From Rhopalosiphum padi (lineage: Eukaryota; Arthropoda; Insecta; Hemiptera; Aphididae), in contig NC_083599.1 in NCBI RefSeq assembly GCF_020882245.1, forward strand, positions 19,540,865-19,604,864: a stretch of DNA of 64,000 nt. The letters run 5' to 3'. The notes below the pieces were generated by a model. It saw only the letters and a program-made list of their open reading frames with translations, was not told the origin of the DNA and ran no database searches. Shown in pieces: positions 62,661-64,000 of this stretch (within the stretch, counting starts at the first letter, position 1; every line of letters starts with the position of its first letter). The position numbers and the translations under genes are program-made.

Positions 62661-63038
62661 CAGTAGATTCTTATTATGTCAAACGTCGTTATCTCGAATA
62701 CACAAATAATGTTTTTTATTACAGTAAGAAAAAAAATTAAACAGTTCATTCATTATAGTGATTGTGGTTGTGATTTCACGCGTTTGTAGTCATAAGCGTA
62801 AATTAAATTTCCTTAAAATTAATTTTTATATTCTTACAAAAACAAAAGTAATATTTAACAAACTTTTATGACAGATTTTTAAAAAAAATTAAATTTATTC
62901 AGTATTGTAGTTTATTAATATGCATGATAGTATTAACTATTAGTACTTAAAGTATTCAAAATATTTACCATTTTTTTTTCAATATTTTTAAGAATTATAA
63001 TAAAACTCGATATCTCGAACTTTTTACGAAATCTACTG
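62661..63038. mobile_element. pogo/Tigger-like MITE, copy B
   Basis: Begins after TA with CAGTAGATTCTTATTATG and ends AATCTACTG (inverted CAGTAGATT), followed by TG where TA would be expected. The interior is clearly related to copy A at 27544-28138: GTGATTTCACGCGTTTGTAGTC, AAAAGTAATATT.AACAAACTTT.ATGACAGATTT and AAAACTCGATATCTCGA appear in the same order. Shorter than copy A at the right end. Non-coding. Confidence 0.75.
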
Positions 63039-64000
63039 TGTGACTTTAATTAGTACACAATTATAAAATTAATAGAACTTCAATAATTATCAAATCATAA
63101 TTTGTTTACTAATTAGGTAGGTACACTCTCAGATGATACTATTAGAGGTATTATTATAGCTTTGAGAGGTATGATGAAATAGAATACTTATCGTGATACA
63201 AAACTGCGACCCACTGCAATATTGAGGAATAAGAAAATTTAATGATTGCAATACTTATAAATATACTTTAGTCCATATTATTTTGGATTTTTGGAATAAT
63301 TGAAAATTTTCTTTTACGTAATGAGTGTTCTGTGTTTACAAACTTCTGTTTTTTACTCGTACAATATTTAGCGTACCTATAATATATCTAAATATTTTGA
63401 TGTATTAATGTTTAAGAATCTACTGTATATATAATAAGGAAATAATAATAGTCATTAAAAATGGTTTTACCTAAATATAAATTAGATATAGTATTGGATC
63501 TAGAATTTATTATACTTTATCTTATCGATAATTTTTAAAAATTATAAATTCCGATATATCAATATTAATTATTAAAATTTAAAAATTATCATTACCTCTT
63601 ATATATTTCAAACCTATCATAACAATTTTATTTTTAGCGCACAAAATTAAATAACTCAAAACCTAGAATTTTTATTTTGATAAGTAAAAATTCCCGAAAA
63701 ATTATCTGCTCAAGTGCGTAATTTTGAGTTAGAATAATAATAAAAAACGTTTATTAAATAAATGTGAAAATAATATTAAATAAACATAACTTCAAATACT
63801 CATAATGAGGAAATAAGGTTTATATAATTTTAGGAACACTTTATGTAGGTTTAAGTGTGATAAATAATAATGCAAATGCCAAATACAGTATTATTGTTAC
63901 CTTAGCAACATAATTAGTCGTTTAATAAATTAAACGTAAAACGATCCTTCACGTACCTTTACTTATTAATATTCTGTAATAGTCATTTAAAAGTTAAAAC
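63039..64000. other. AT-rich non-coding stretch to the window end
   Basis: Nothing recognised. Confidence 0.5.

Overview
The window looks like a piece of an aphid (Hemiptera: Aphididae) nuclear genome. It is roughly three-quarters A+T by eye, has long gene-poor stretches, is littered with the GGTAGGTA-type words common in aphid DNA, and carries small non-autonomous DNA transposons. The two well-supported genes belong to an insect family (Osiris) and an arthropod neuropeptide family (RYamide). The species assignment is an inference from composition and gene content.

Gene 1 is on the + strand: a two-exon Osiris-family gene. It has a GC-rich TATA promoter near 16.49 kb, coding exon 1 at 16633-17074, a 6.2-kb intron, coding exon 2 at 23234-23727, and a 3' UTR with an AUUUA cluster and an AATAAA signal near 24.59 kb. 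The 311-residue product has a signal peptide, a two-cysteine region, a Lys-rich/hydrophobic DUF1676-type core, a His-rich tail and a terminal LAY motif.

Gene 2 is on the - strand and is not visible as one long ORF: a four-exon neuropeptide precursor (exons 34831-34690, 31939-31826, 31121-31037, 30963-30882). All splice phases agree. It encodes a 140-residue prepropeptide with a signal peptide, an ...FFQTGGRF-GKR peptide, a ...GFYISRY-GKR peptide and a cysteine-containing C-terminal tail. I call it RYamide (RYa). It is the most interesting item here because its first peptide ends in RF rather than RY.

The rest is mostly non-coding. Supported repeats are three hAT-type MITEs with perfect 8-bp target duplications (2721-3129, 27060-27233, 44326-44891) and a truncated relative at 15287; several pogo/Tigger-like CAGT...ACTG elements (27544-28138, 43472-43605, 61556-62257, 62661-63038); a decayed mariner transposase C-terminus (11032-11188); and a dispersed aphid-like repeat. 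Weaker candidates are an isolated splice-bounded exon at 7013-7081 and a signal-peptide first exon at 50086 with a phase-compatible second exon at 52971-53203. The two firm genes run in opposite directions with 3' ends facing, about 6.2 kb apart. Both products are secreted, but nothing suggests they work together. No tRNA, rRNA, CRISPR or bacterial-type feature was seen.
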